Assembly (NCBI RefSeq): GCF_018531465.1
Contig: NZ_JAHDTF010000044.1
Coordinates: 19,758 to 83,757, forward strand
Source of the DNA: Sphaerisporangium fuscum
GTDB taxonomy: Bacteria > Actinomycetota > Actinomycetes > Streptosporangiales > Streptosporangiaceae
Reading direction: 5' to 3'
Length of the DNA stretch: 64,000 nucleotides
The position numbers and the translations under genes were made by a program. Of the stretch, positions 41,792 through 50,520 are shown in pieces (positions within the stretch are counted from its first letter, which is position 1; every line of letters starts with the position of its first letter). The notes under the pieces are model-generated. The model was not told where the DNA came from, made no database searches, and saw nothing but the letters and a program-made list of their open reading frames with translations.

Positions 41792-42187
41792 TCAGATCCG
41801 GCCGCTGACGGTCGTGCCCTCCCCCACGACGCTGTTGACGGTCAGCGTGCCGCCGACCTCGCTGAAACGCCGCTTCATGGTGTCCACGCCGCGCCCGGTG
41901 CGTCCGGGCTGGAACCCTATGCCGTTGTCGCTGACCGTGACCCTGAGGCCGCCCGGCCCCACGGTGAGAGCGACCGACACCGTGTGCGCGCCGCTGTGCT
42001 GCTCGACGTTGGAGAGGGCCTCCAGCACCACCGCGTACACCGCGTCGGCGACCGGGCCGGTCACGCGTTCCTTGGGCATCGCCCAGACCTCGACGGCGAC
42101 GCCGGTGCGCTCCGACCACTCCGTGAGGTACTCCTCGATCGCCCGCGCCAGGCTCCGCCTCCCGCGCATGCGTACTTCTTCGTACAA
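41792..42187 (-). CDS. Stand-alone histidine-kinase-type ATPase domain
   Basis: A 131-residue protein that is only a HATPase_c domain of the NarL/DesK kinase type: VVLEALSNVEQHSGAHTVSV (N box), VSDNGIGFQPGRTGRGVDTM (G1 box) and VGEGTTVSGRI (G2-like). It lacks the HisKA_3 dimerisation helix and any sensor, so it cannot autophosphorylate by itself. It may be a remnant of a kinase or an anti-sigma/split-kinase partner. The TTG start follows AGGAGGG; an ATG six codons on (MRGRRSL) is an alternative. No response regulator is adjacent. Confidence 0.7.
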   Translation of the reverse strand: MYEEVRMRGRRSLARAIEEYLTEWSERTGVAVEVWAMPKERVTGPVADAVYAVVLEALSNVEQHSGAHTVSVALTVGPGGLRVTVSDNGIGFQPGRTGRGVDTMKRRFSEVGGTLTVNSVVGEGTTVSGRI

Positions 42188-42269
42188 CTCCCCAACCCTC
42201 CTGGGCGCTATTCCACGCTACCTTTGCGCAGGTATCGGCGCGCTCTGGAGTTGGCAGACCTTCCCCTTT

Positions 42270-42293
42270 CCGTCACCCTCCGGGAGGGGACGG
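42270..42293 (-). terminator. Hairpin terminator of the copCD/ctaG operon
   Basis: CCGTC-A-CCCTCC pairs with GGAGGG-GACGG, 3 bp beyond the ctaG stop codon. Confidence 0.55.
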
Positions 42294-42295
42294 CG

Positions 42296-44281
42296 TCACT
42301 TCCCGCCGCGGTCGAGCTTGGCGAGGTAGGCGTTGTAGGCGTCGAGCTCGGCGTCGCCGCTGCCGCCCTCCTTGGCGGCCTTGGCGTCGGCGCGGCGGTC
42401 GGCCCGCTTGGTCCGGCGGTCCTCGTCGCGGTACCACTGGAAGGCCAGCGCGATGATCACGATCAGCGTGGGGATCTCACCGAACGCCCAGGCGATCCCG
42501 CCGCCGGTGCTCTGGTCGGACAGCGAGGAGGCCCCCCAGGTGCGGCCGAGCTGGTCGTACCACTCACTGGCGATCACCGTGCTCATCGACATCAGCGCGA
42601 TGCCGAAGAACGCGTGGAACGGCATGGTGACGAACAGCAGCAGCAGCCGCCCGACGTACGGCAGCTTGACCGGCGCCGGGTCGATCCCCACGATCACCCA
42701 GAAGAACAGGCTTCCGCTGAGCAGGAAGTGGAGGGTCATCGCGATGTGCCCGAGGTGCTCCTCCATGGCGCCGGCGAACAGCGGCGTGAAGTAGAGCGCG
42801 TACGTCGAGGTGATGAAGATCGCGGTGGCGACGGCGGGGTGGCTGACGACCTTCATGACCCTGCTGTGGAGGATCACCGTGAGCCACTCGCGGGGGCCCC
42901 GGTCGCCCCGCCGGGCGGCGGGCCTGAGCGCCCGCAGGGCCAGGGTCACCGGGGCGCCGAGCACGAGGAAGATCGGCACGATCATCGACAGGACCATGTG
43001 CTCGGCCATGTGCACGCTGAACAGCACGGGGGCGTAGCGCGCGATGCCGCTCTGCGTGAGGAGCACCAGCACCAGCACGCCGAAGCCCCAGCTGACCGTG
43101 CGGCCGACCGGCCAGTGGTCGCCGCGGCGCCTCAGCCGCACCACGCCCGCGGCGTACAGACCGGCGAGCAGGACGGCGATCACCGCGAAGAACAGGTCGA
43201 ACCACCACAGGGTGGCGAGGTTGGCGAGCGAGACGGGCGGCGGGACGAGGTAGCCCAGCAGCTCGTAGGCGCGGTCGACCGGCTGGTCGAGCGGCGGAGG
43301 GGCGGTGCGGGACAGCGCGACGGCCAGGCCCACCGTCAGCAGCATGATCAGGCCCTCGACGCCCGCGAGCCTGGTGAACGCGCCCGGCTTGCCGGCGGAC
43401 ACCTCGGGCAGGGTGCGCTCGCGGTGCCACCAGCCGATCACGCCGAGCACGGCGAACGCGACGACCTTGGCCACGATGATCAGACCGTAGGAGCTGGTGA
43501 AGAGCTCCTGCACCGAGGTGAGGCGGGAGATCGCGCTGAACACCCCGGAAAGGCCGACCCCGGCGAAGCACCACAGCGCCATGCGCGAGAAGCGGGCGGC
43601 GGCGACGTCGAGCCTCGGCCCGCCGCGCAGGGCGTGCACCACGAGCAGCAGCAGCCCGCCCACCCACAGCGACAGCACCAGCAGGTGGAGCGCGACGCTG
43701 GTGGTGGCGAGGCCGTGGTTGGGCGCCGAGGAGGAGTGGCCGGTGAGCGCCGGGGGCATCAGCGTCGCCAGTGCCAGGACGAGCAGGCCCGCCGACGCGC
43801 CCGCGGTGATGGCGCCGCGGGCGAAGAGCGCGATCGCCGCGCCGAACAGCACGACGAGGGTGAGCGCGATGCCCTGGGAGGCCTGGCTGGCGTAGCTGGC
43901 GAGCTCGTTGCCGCCGATCACCTCGGCGACGGGCGTGCCCAGCGTCTCCGACAGGCTGAAGACCAGCGTGGAGGCCGCCGCGACCGCCCACGCCAGGCCC
44001 GTCCAGGCGGCCGCCCGGGTGTAGGCGAGCGCCGGCTTGCCGAGCAGGCCCTTGTCGCTCGGCAGCAGCGCGGTGGCCAGGAGCAGCAGGCCGACGGTGA
44101 CGACGCCCGCGACGTCCATGGCGAGTTTGGAGATCGGCAGCGCCCACCGGGTGAGGGTGCCCTCGTCGGGCAGCCCGGGGATGATGCGGGGAGTCGCGGC
44201 ACCCCCGACGATCATCGCGACGAACAGCCCGGCGAGGGCCGCGCAGACGCCCGCGACGGCGAGGCGGGCGGCTCTGCTCAC
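42296..44281 (-). CDS. CopD/CtaG fusion: copper import and cytochrome c oxidase assembly membrane protein
   Basis: A 661-residue polytopic protein with about 14-16 helices. The N-terminal half (to about residue 320) is a CopD-type copper-resistance membrane domain; the C-terminal half is a caa3-type CtaG domain with HMAEHMVLSMIVPIFLVLGA and LPYVGRLLLLFVTMPFHAFF. It should pass copper across the membrane to cytochrome oxidase. The GTG start overlaps the copC stop (GTGA), so CopC and this protein are made together. The tail is charged (KRADRRADAKAAKEGG). Fusion of CopD and CtaG is common in actinobacteria. Confidence 0.88.
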   Translation of the reverse strand: MSRAARLAVAGVCAALAGLFVAMIVGGAATPRIIPGLPDEGTLTRWALPISKLAMDVAGVVTVGLLLLATALLPSDKGLLGKPALAYTRAAAWTGLAWAVAAASTLVFSLSETLGTPVAEVIGGNELASYASQASQGIALTLVVLFGAAIALFARGAITAGASAGLLVLALATLMPPALTGHSSSAPNHGLATTSVALHLLVLSLWVGGLLLLVVHALRGGPRLDVAAARFSRMALWCFAGVGLSGVFSAISRLTSVQELFTSSYGLIIVAKVVAFAVLGVIGWWHRERTLPEVSAGKPGAFTRLAGVEGLIMLLTVGLAVALSRTAPPPLDQPVDRAYELLGYLVPPPVSLANLATLWWFDLFFAVIAVLLAGLYAAGVVRLRRRGDHWPVGRTVSWGFGVLVLVLLTQSGIARYAPVLFSVHMAEHMVLSMIVPIFLVLGAPVTLALRALRPAARRGDRGPREWLTVILHSRVMKVVSHPAVATAIFITSTYALYFTPLFAGAMEEHLGHIAMTLHFLLSGSLFFWVIVGIDPAPVKLPYVGRLLLLFVTMPFHAFFGIALMSMSTVIASEWYDQLGRTWGASSLSDQSTGGGIAWAFGEIPTLIVIIALAFQWYRDEDRRTKRADRRADAKAAKEGGSGDAELDAYNAYLAKLDRGGK

Positions 44282-44868
44282 GGCTTCTTCCGCAGGCTGA
44301 TCGCCATGCCTATGCCGATCCCGGCGATGCCGAAGACGACGATCCAGACCCAGACGGGGATGCCGCCCGACGACTGCTCCTGCCGCGCCGCGGGGCTCTG
44401 CGACGCCGGCGCGGTGCTCGCGGCGGGCGGATCGGTCGCGACCAGCGAGGCGCTGAGCGTCGGCATGGGGCTGGAGATCTCCGAGGCGACCGGGGCGCTC
44501 TCGGCCGCCGCCTTGACGGTGAAGGGGATCTCGCCCTGCACGGGGTGACCGTCGTCGGAGACCACCCGCCAGGCGATGGTGTACTTCCCGGAGGGAAGCG
44601 TGCCCGCGATCTTCCGCGTGACCTTCGGCCCGTCGGCCTTGGCCTTGCCGTCGCCGTGGTCCTTGCCCGCGGCGTCGCGCACCAGCACGACCGGGAAGCC
44701 CACGGACTCGGTGAACGTCAGCGTGACGGAATCGAGGCTCTCGACCGTGGCGCCCTTGGCGGGGTCGCTGCTCTTGAGAGAGGTGTGGGCCAGTGCCGGG
44801 GCGGCGAACGCCGTGCCGAGCACGGCGGCGATGATGAACGCGAGCGCGGCGCGCAGGGAGGTTCTCAT
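44278..44868 (-). CDS. copC: CopC-domain copper-binding exported protein
   Basis: A 196-residue extracytoplasmic protein. The signal peptide ends PALA so that His28 becomes the mature N-terminus, the first Cu(II) ligand of CopC proteins; the second site appears as VVSDDGHPVQGEIPF with Asp and His. A Pro/Ser/Ala linker leads to a C-terminal hydrophobic helix (WVWIVVFGIAGIGIGMAISL) and basic anchor RKKP. The ATG follows GAGGGTG. It is translationally coupled to CopD/CtaG, forming a copper delivery pair. Confidence 0.9.
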   Translation of the reverse strand: MRTSLRAALAFIIAAVLGTAFAAPALAHTSLKSSDPAKGATVESLDSVTLTFTESVGFPVVLVRDAAGKDHGDGKAKADGPKVTRKIAGTLPSGKYTIAWRVVSDDGHPVQGEIPFTVKAAAESAPVASEISSPMPTLSASLVATDPPAASTAPASQSPAARQEQSSGGIPVWVWIVVFGIAGIGIGMAISLRKKP

Positions 44869-44953
44869 AACACCCTCAAGGCTACTCAGCCATGGGGGCG
44901 GTCCCTACCCCAGCGTGGCCCCCACTTCACCGGCGGCCGGGGGCCACGGCTGA

Positions 44954-46243
44954 TCACAGACCGGCGCAGGCCAGCGCCCGATGGTAGGCGGCGATGCTCG
45001 ACTCGCCCTCGTCGAGCCGCTCGAGGGCGGTCGCGGCGGTCAGCCACCCCTCGGCGGCCTTGCGGGACGGCGGGGAGTTCTCGAGCATGCGCTCGACCGT
45101 CACCAGCTCGATGGCCGCCTCCGTGCCGTCCTCGGACAGCAGAAGAGCGTTGCCGAGCACGAGGTGGGCCTCGGCGCGCAGGTCGGGCGTGCGGTCGTCG
45201 AGCATGTCCTTGCCCCGGCGGGCGTATTCGACGGCCTTGGCGGGGTTGCCGAGCGCGATCTCGGCCTTGGCCAGGTCGACCGCGCAGTGCGCGAGGTCGA
45301 CGGTGCCGGCGGACGACTCGCGCAGCTCGCCCTCGGCGCGCAGCATCAGGTCGCGGCAGGTGGCGGCCTCGGCCGGCCGTACCCGCAGCAGGAGCAGGGC
45401 GTAGGCCATGCGCAGGCGGGCGAGGTTGCGGGGCTCACCGGTCTCGGACTGGACGGCCAGCGCGCGCTCGGCCAGCGACAGGGCCTCCTCGCCGCGGCCG
45501 GTGATCTCGGCGATGATCGCGGCGTTCCAGCAGGCCGCCACGGTGGCGCGAGGCGTGCCGAGCAGCTCGGCCGCCGCCAGCAGCTCGGAGGAGAACTGGC
45601 GGGCGCGCAGCAGGTCGCCGCGCTCCACGTAGGCGGCGAGCAGGGTGGCGCCCAGCTCCACGAGTTCGTCGGTCCAGGTGGGGCGGCCGGGACCGAGGAG
45701 GGCCTCCTCACCGACGCGCACGGCGGCCACGAGGTCGCCGCGCACCCGGTAGCTGCGGCACAGGGCGACGGCGACGGCGGCCGCGCGCTCGCTGGTGAGC
45801 GTCTCGGACGACTGCTGCAGGCGCGACAGCACGCTGATCGCCTCGTCGAGGTCACCGCAGGCCTCGCTGGCCAGGGCGTAACCGAACTCCGCCTGCTGCC
45901 GCAGGTTCGACAGGCCGGCCAGGCTGCCGTCGTCGAGGAGCTCGGCGTAGCGGCGGCGGGCCTCGGCGACCTCTCCGTTGTCGAGCGCCATGCCCGCGTA
46001 GCCGAGACCGAGCTCGAGGTCCTGCATCTGCTCGGCGGTGACGCCGTTGATCAGATAGGTGAGGGAGCACTCGAGCTTGGCGGCCAGGAGTTCGAGAACG
46101 GCGGCGGTAGGGGTTCGCTTCCCGCTCTCGATCAGTGATACATAACTATCGGACAGTTCGGGGTGCGCCAGTTGTGCCTGCGAGAGGCCCCGCTGGCGGC
46201 GGATCGTCTTGATTCGCTGCCCTATAAGATCTTGACCGCTCAC
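44954..46243 (-). CDS. HTH-TPR transcriptional regulator (RRNPP-like architecture)
   Basis: A 429-residue regulator. The N-terminal 60 residues are an XRE/HTH_3 domain (IGQRIKTIRRQRGLSQAQLA, SDSYVSLIESGKRTPTAAVL). The remaining 360 residues are helical TPR-type repeats (QAEFGYALASEACGDLDEAI, CRSYRVRGDLVAAVRVGEEA, LARLRMAYALLLLRVRPAEA, AEAHLVLGNALLLSED). This HTH plus TPR layout is that of peptide-sensing RRNPP regulators such as PlcR and NprR. The GTG giving MSGQDLIGQRIKTI was chosen after AAGGGGTG. Only 53 bp separate it from a divergent gene for a secreted peptide, which is its likely ligand or target. Confidence 0.8.
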   Translation of the reverse strand: MSGQDLIGQRIKTIRRQRGLSQAQLAHPELSDSYVSLIESGKRTPTAAVLELLAAKLECSLTYLINGVTAEQMQDLELGLGYAGMALDNGEVAEARRRYAELLDDGSLAGLSNLRQQAEFGYALASEACGDLDEAISVLSRLQQSSETLTSERAAAVAVALCRSYRVRGDLVAAVRVGEEALLGPGRPTWTDELVELGATLLAAYVERGDLLRARQFSSELLAAAELLGTPRATVAACWNAAIIAEITGRGEEALSLAERALAVQSETGEPRNLARLRMAYALLLLRVRPAEAATCRDLMLRAEGELRESSAGTVDLAHCAVDLAKAEIALGNPAKAVEYARRGKDMLDDRTPDLRAEAHLVLGNALLLSEDGTEAAIELVTVERMLENSPPSRKAAEGWLTAATALERLDEGESSIAAYHRALACAGL

Positions 46244-46296
46244 CGGCACCCCTTGAAGATGTAACCCCGACACACTGCGACAGACAGGAGTCAAGC

Positions 46297-46431
46297 ATGC
46301 GTCGCCGCCGCCTCGCACTATGTGCCCTTGTTGTATCACTCTCAGCCATCTTCGGCTTCGCGGGCAATGTTACGACCGTGCAGGCCGCAGCCGGTACGGA
46401 GACCACCACCGGCAACTGGTACTGCTGCTGA
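46297..46431 (+). CDS. 44-residue secreted peptide precursor divergent from the HTH-TPR regulator
   Basis: A small gene with a textbook ribosome site (AGGAG, 6 bp before ATG). The product starts MRRRRLALCALVVSLSAIFG, a signal peptide with an Arg cluster and hydrophobic core, has a likely cut after VQAAA or AAG, and ends in a polar tail TETTTGNWYCC with paired C-terminal cysteines. The mature peptide would be about 12-15 residues. Its position, 53 bp from a HTH-TPR gene on the other strand, is the layout of quorum-sensing cassettes. Codons are less GC-biased than in neighbouring genes. It is not homologous to any peptide I know. Confidence 0.7.
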   Translation: MRRRRLALCALVVSLSAIFGFAGNVTTVQAAAGTETTTGNWYCC

Positions 46432-46439
46432 TCCATCTC

Positions 46440-48116
46440 TCACCCCGCCCGTAGCGCGAGGAACAGGTCAACCCTGTCCGCCATGGTGGACAGGTCTCGT
46501 CCGGTCAGCTCCTCCACGCGTCCGATCCGGTACCGCACGGTGTTCACGTGCACGTGCATGCGTTCGGCGCAGACGTTCCACGATCCCGCGCAGTCGAGGA
46601 ACGTTCCGAGTGTGCGGACCAACTCCGACCGGTGCCGCCGGTCGTAGGCGTAAAGCGGGCCCAAGATCCGCTCAGCGAAGGATCTGCGCACGTCGTTGGG
46701 CACGGTGGCCAGCAGGAGTGCGTGAGTGTAGATCTCATCGCTGGTCACCACCCCTCCGCCGCGCGCCTCCGCCAGGCGCCTCGCGTGCCCGGCTTCCTCG
46801 ACGCCGCCGCGGAGGGCCCCGGGACCGGTCAGCGCGGCGCTGACGCCGACTGACACGCGCGTTCTCGGGAGTGCCTCCTGAAGCGTCGCCACCCGCCTCC
46901 CCAGACGGTCCAGAAGCGCTTGCACAGTACGCTGCAATTGCGATCGTCCTTGCATCTGCACATTACCTCGAACTCGCGCTCTCGTCGCGGGTTCGAACCC
47001 AATTGATTCGATCTTCTTTACCGTCTCCCCCTCGGGCTCGTTCCCCGGCTCCCCGAGCAGGCGATCGTCGTCCGGATCCTCGGCCGCGTCCAGCGGGACG
47101 AGCGCCACCGCCGCGTCGGCTCCGGCGGCGGCCACGACGCGGCGGTCCAGCAGTTCCTCGATCACCTGCCCGCCCAGCACGGCCGGGTCCGGCCCGTCGG
47201 TCGCGCCGGGCCGGCCCGCCGTCGCCGTCACGACCGCGTACGGCTGCGCCGCGCCGATCCCGCAGGTACGCAGCCGGGCGGCCACCTCGGCGGAGTCGGC
47301 GTCGGCCGAGCAGGCCAGTGCGACCAGTTGCCCGGCGAGCCGCCGCTCCACCCTGCGCCCCTCCTCGGCGCGGCTGCGCTCGAGCGCGACGCAGGCGGCC
47401 AGCTCGAAACCGGTGCCGGCGTCCTCCAGCAGATCGGCGCCGCAGACCAGGGCCCAGCCCGACGCCCGGTGCGACCGGTCCACGCCGAAGATCGTGAAGG
47501 GCCCCTCGGGGGCGCGCACCACGTGCGGCAGCCGGGTGGCCGTGAGGTACTCACGCGAGAGCCGCGCCGGAAGGTCCCCCGCCAGCCGGCCCGCGATCAC
47601 CGAACCCGCGGCCGAGACGACCGCCGCGGTGACGCCCAGCTCCGCGGCGGTCAGGTCGAACAGCTCGTCCAGGCTCGCGCCCTCGGCGACGGCGGCGACG
47701 ATGCGCCGGTGCCGGCCGAGGGCGCCCCGCGGGTCGGCGGTCGTCTCCCCGGCGAGCCGGGCCTCCACCAGCCCGGCGAGCGTCCGGAAGGAGACCTCGG
47801 TGGGCACGTCGAGCAGCGGCACGTCGAACTCGCCGCACGCCTCCAGCAGATCGTCCGGCACGTCGCCGAGCAGCGCCCGTCCCGCGCCGAGGGCGGCCAC
47901 CCCCGCACCGGCCAGGGCCTCGACGAAACGGCGGGAGTCGGCGGGGTCGCGCCGCCACATGAGGCCGGTCAGCACCAGCTCCCCGCCGGACAGGTACCGG
48001 CCGGGGTCGGGCAGGTCGGTGATGTGCACGCCGGTGAACGGCCGGTCGAGGTGCTCGTCCCTGGACAGCAGGGTGAGGTGGAGCCCGCGCATCGCGATGA
48101 GATCACGTATCCGCAC
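46440..48116 (-). CDS. PucR-family transcriptional regulator
   Basis: A 558-residue PucR-type regulator. The N-terminal purine-catabolism domain shows MRIRDLIAMRGLHLTLLSRD and LVLTGLMWRRDPADSRRFVE; the C-terminal helix-turn-helix is SWNVCAERMHVHVNTVRYRI, then GRVEELTGRDLS. Between them, at about residues 360-400, is a stretch (ETVKKIESIGFEPATRARVR, GNVQMQGRSQLQRTVQ) that looks like an insertion and is AT-rich. It starts with GTG and is divergent from the xanthine dehydrogenase gene, so it probably controls purine or related N-heterocycle catabolism. Confidence 0.85.
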   Translation of the reverse strand: MRIRDLIAMRGLHLTLLSRDEHLDRPFTGVHITDLPDPGRYLSGGELVLTGLMWRRDPADSRRFVEALAGAGVAALGAGRALLGDVPDDLLEACGEFDVPLLDVPTEVSFRTLAGLVEARLAGETTADPRGALGRHRRIVAAVAEGASLDELFDLTAAELGVTAAVVSAAGSVIAGRLAGDLPARLSREYLTATRLPHVVRAPEGPFTIFGVDRSHRASGWALVCGADLLEDAGTGFELAACVALERSRAEEGRRVERRLAGQLVALACSADADSAEVAARLRTCGIGAAQPYAVVTATAGRPGATDGPDPAVLGGQVIEELLDRRVVAAAGADAAVALVPLDAAEDPDDDRLLGEPGNEPEGETVKKIESIGFEPATRARVRGNVQMQGRSQLQRTVQALLDRLGRRVATLQEALPRTRVSVGVSAALTGPGALRGGVEEAGHARRLAEARGGGVVTSDEIYTHALLLATVPNDVRRSFAERILGPLYAYDRRHRSELVRTLGTFLDCAGSWNVCAERMHVHVNTVRYRIGRVEELTGRDLSTMADRVDLFLALRAG

Positions 48117-48232
48117 CTGACCAGGCTAACCGCGCGCGTTTGGACGAACCTACAAGCCCCCGCGGCGGTCTCTCACGGCGTTTCGCGGCTGCGTCAATTG
48201 GAGGCGCCGTACATCGCTGATGTACTGCCGCT

Positions 48233-50464
48233 GTGACCCACATCGCCAGCGGCCGCAGCCAGGGGCAGGGCGTCGGGGCGAGCGCGAGCCGCCCGGACGG
48301 CGTCCTGAAGGTGACCGGGGAGTTCGCCTACTCCTCGGACCTCTACCTGTCGGGCATGCTGTGGGGCGCCACCCTGCGCAGCCCGCACCCCTCGGCGTGG
48401 ATCCGCTCCATCGACGTGGGACCGGCGCTGGCCGTGCCCGGCGTGCACGCCGTGCTCACCCACGAGGACGTCCCAGGTGAGCGCTTCTACGGCCTGGAGC
48501 ACAAGGACCAGCCGGTGCTCGCCGTCGACCAGGTGCGCTACCAGGGGGAACCGGTCGCGATCGTCGCCGCCGACCACCCTGAGACGGCGCGGCGGGCGGC
48601 GGCGGCGATCAAGGTCGGGTACGAGCCGCGCGAGGCGGTGACCGACGCCCGCCGCGCCCTGTTCGACCCGGACTGCCCGAAGGTGCAGCCGGGCGGCAAC
48701 CTCGTGCGCCACCAGCCCGTACGGGTCGGGCGCGTCCCGGCCGGCGCCGAGATCGTCGTGACCGGCGAGTACGAGGTGGGCATGCAGGACCAGGCCTTTC
48801 TCGGCCCGGAGTCCGGCCTCGCCGTGCCCGCCGAGGACGGCGGGGTCGACCTGTTCGTCGCCACCCAGTGGCTGCACGTCGACCAGGACCAGATCGCGCC
48901 CTGCCTCGGCCTGCCGAAGGACAAGGTACGGCTGACGCTGGCCGGCGTGGGGGGCGCGTTCGGCGCCCGCGAGGACCTGTCGATGCAGGTGCACGCCTCG
49001 ATGCTGGCCCTGCGCACCGGCCGGCCGGTGAAGATCGTGTACGGGCGGGAGGAGTCGTTCTTCGGCCACGTCCACCGGCACCCGGCACGGATGCGGTACG
49101 AGCACGGGGCGACCCGCGACGGCCGGCTGGTGTACGTCAAGGCCGAGATCGTGCTGGACGGGGGCGCGTACTGCTCGTCCTCCCCGGCCGTGGTCGGCAA
49201 CGCCGCCTCCCTCGGCGTCGGGCCGTACGAGGTGCCGAACGTCGAGATCGACGCCTACGGCGCCTACACCAACAACCCGCCCTGCGGTGCGATGCGCGGC
49301 TTCGGGGCGGTGCAGGCGTGCTTCGCCTACGAGTCGCAGATGGACAGGCTCGCCGAGGCCTGCGGGCTCGACCCGGTGGAAATCCGGGTCCGCAACGCCG
49401 TCTCCCAGGGCTCCCGCCTCGCCACCGGCCAGGTGATCGACTCCCCCGCCCCTCTGGCCGCCATGCTCCGCGAACTCGCCGCCACGCCCCTGCCCCCGCC
49501 CTCCTCGGGCACGCCCGACCTTCGGTCCCTTCCCGGAGGGGTGGCGCAGACGACCCACGGCGAGGGCGTGCGGCGGGGCGTCGGGTACGGCGTCGGGATC
49601 AAGAACATCTGCTTCTCCGAAGGCTTCGACGACTACTCCACCGCTCGCGTACGGGTCGAGCTGCTCGGCGGCGAGCCCCACGTCCTGGTGCACACCGCCG
49701 CCGCCGAGGTCGGGCAGGGCCTGGTCACCGTGCAGACGCAGATCGCCCGCACCGAGCTCGGGATCGAGCGGGTGACCGTCGCCCCGGCCGACACCTCGGT
49801 CGGCTCCGCCGGCTCCAGCTCGGCCTCCCGTCAGTCGTACGTCACGGGCGGCGCGGTCAAGACGGCCTGCGAGGCGGTGCGCGAACGGCTGGACGGGCTG
49901 CACGCCGCGGACCCGGGGCGGACGCTCGCGCAACTGCTGGAAGCGCACGGCCCTGTGGAGGAGACCCGCGAGTACCGGCACCGGCCCACGTACCCGATGG
50001 ACCCGGTCACCGGTCAGGGGAACTCCCACGTGCAGCTGGCGTTGTGCGTCCACCGGGCGGTGGTCGACGTGGACGTCGAGCTGGGCCTGGTCAAAGTGGT
50101 CGAGCTGGCCGCCGTGCAGGACGTCGGCAAGATCCTCAACCCGGTGGCGCTGGAAGGGCAGATCCACGGCGGCTCCGCGCAGGGGCTCGGGCTCGCACTG
50201 ATGGAGGAGATCCAGGTCCGCGACGGGAAGGTGCTGAACCCGTCCTTCACCGACTACCTGATCCCGACGATCCTCGACATGCCGCCCATGCGCCTGTCCG
50301 TCCTGGAGAACCCCGACCCCCACGCCCCGTACGGCCTGCGCGGCGCCGGGGAGCCGCCCACTCTGTCCTCCACTCCCGCCATCACCGCCGCCGTCCGCGC
50401 CGCCACCGCCCTCCCCCTCCACCGCGTCCCCGTCCGCCCCCAGGACATAGCCCTCCGTACCTGA
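48233..50464 (+). CDS. Xanthine dehydrogenase family, molybdopterin-binding subunit
   Basis: A 743-residue molybdenum hydroxylase large subunit. It shows the N-terminal Ald_Xan_dh_C domain (DGVLKVTGEFAYSSDLYLSG, LWGATLRSPHPSAWIRSID), GVGGAFGAREDLSMQVHASM, AMRGFGAVQACFAYESQMDR, AAEVGQGLVTVQTQIAR, and GLRGAGEPPTLSSTPAI with the catalytic Glu. It hydroxylates purines, aldehydes or similar. The FAD and 2Fe-2S subunits that complete the enzyme are not next to it, because the following gene is on the other strand and the preceding one is PucR. The GTG start has no clear Shine-Dalgarno sequence. XdhD/PucD-type numbering is not assigned. Confidence 0.9.
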   Translation: MTHIASGRSQGQGVGASASRPDGVLKVTGEFAYSSDLYLSGMLWGATLRSPHPSAWIRSIDVGPALAVPGVHAVLTHEDVPGERFYGLEHKDQPVLAVDQVRYQGEPVAIVAADHPETARRAAAAIKVGYEPREAVTDARRALFDPDCPKVQPGGNLVRHQPVRVGRVPAGAEIVVTGEYEVGMQDQAFLGPESGLAVPAEDGGVDLFVATQWLHVDQDQIAPCLGLPKDKVRLTLAGVGGAFGAREDLSMQVHASMLALRTGRPVKIVYGREESFFGHVHRHPARMRYEHGATRDGRLVYVKAEIVLDGGAYCSSSPAVVGNAASLGVGPYEVPNVEIDAYGAYTNNPPCGAMRGFGAVQACFAYESQMDRLAEACGLDPVEIRVRNAVSQGSRLATGQVIDSPAPLAAMLRELAATPLPPPSSGTPDLRSLPGGVAQTTHGEGVRRGVGYGVGIKNICFSEGFDDYSTARVRVELLGGEPHVLVHTAAAEVGQGLVTVQTQIARTELGIERVTVAPADTSVGSAGSSSASRQSYVTGGAVKTACEAVRERLDGLHAADPGRTLAQLLEAHGPVEETREYRHRPTYPMDPVTGQGNSHVQLALCVHRAVVDVDVELGLVKVVELAAVQDVGKILNPVALEGQIHGGSAQGLGLALMEEIQVRDGKVLNPSFTDYLIPTILDMPPMRLSVLENPDPHAPYGLRGAGEPPTLSSTPAITAAVRAATALPLHRVPVRPQDIALRT

Positions 50465-50520
50465 GGGAGCCGGCTGAACGAGCCGGTCCAGCAGTCCGGC
50501 GTTGTGGGCGAGCAGGGAGG

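Noticed and set aside
46989..47000. GGGTTCGAACCC, which resembles a tRNA T-arm
   Set aside because: Only three stem pairs flank the loop and no acceptor, D or anticodon arms could be built on either strand; it is inside the PucR frame.
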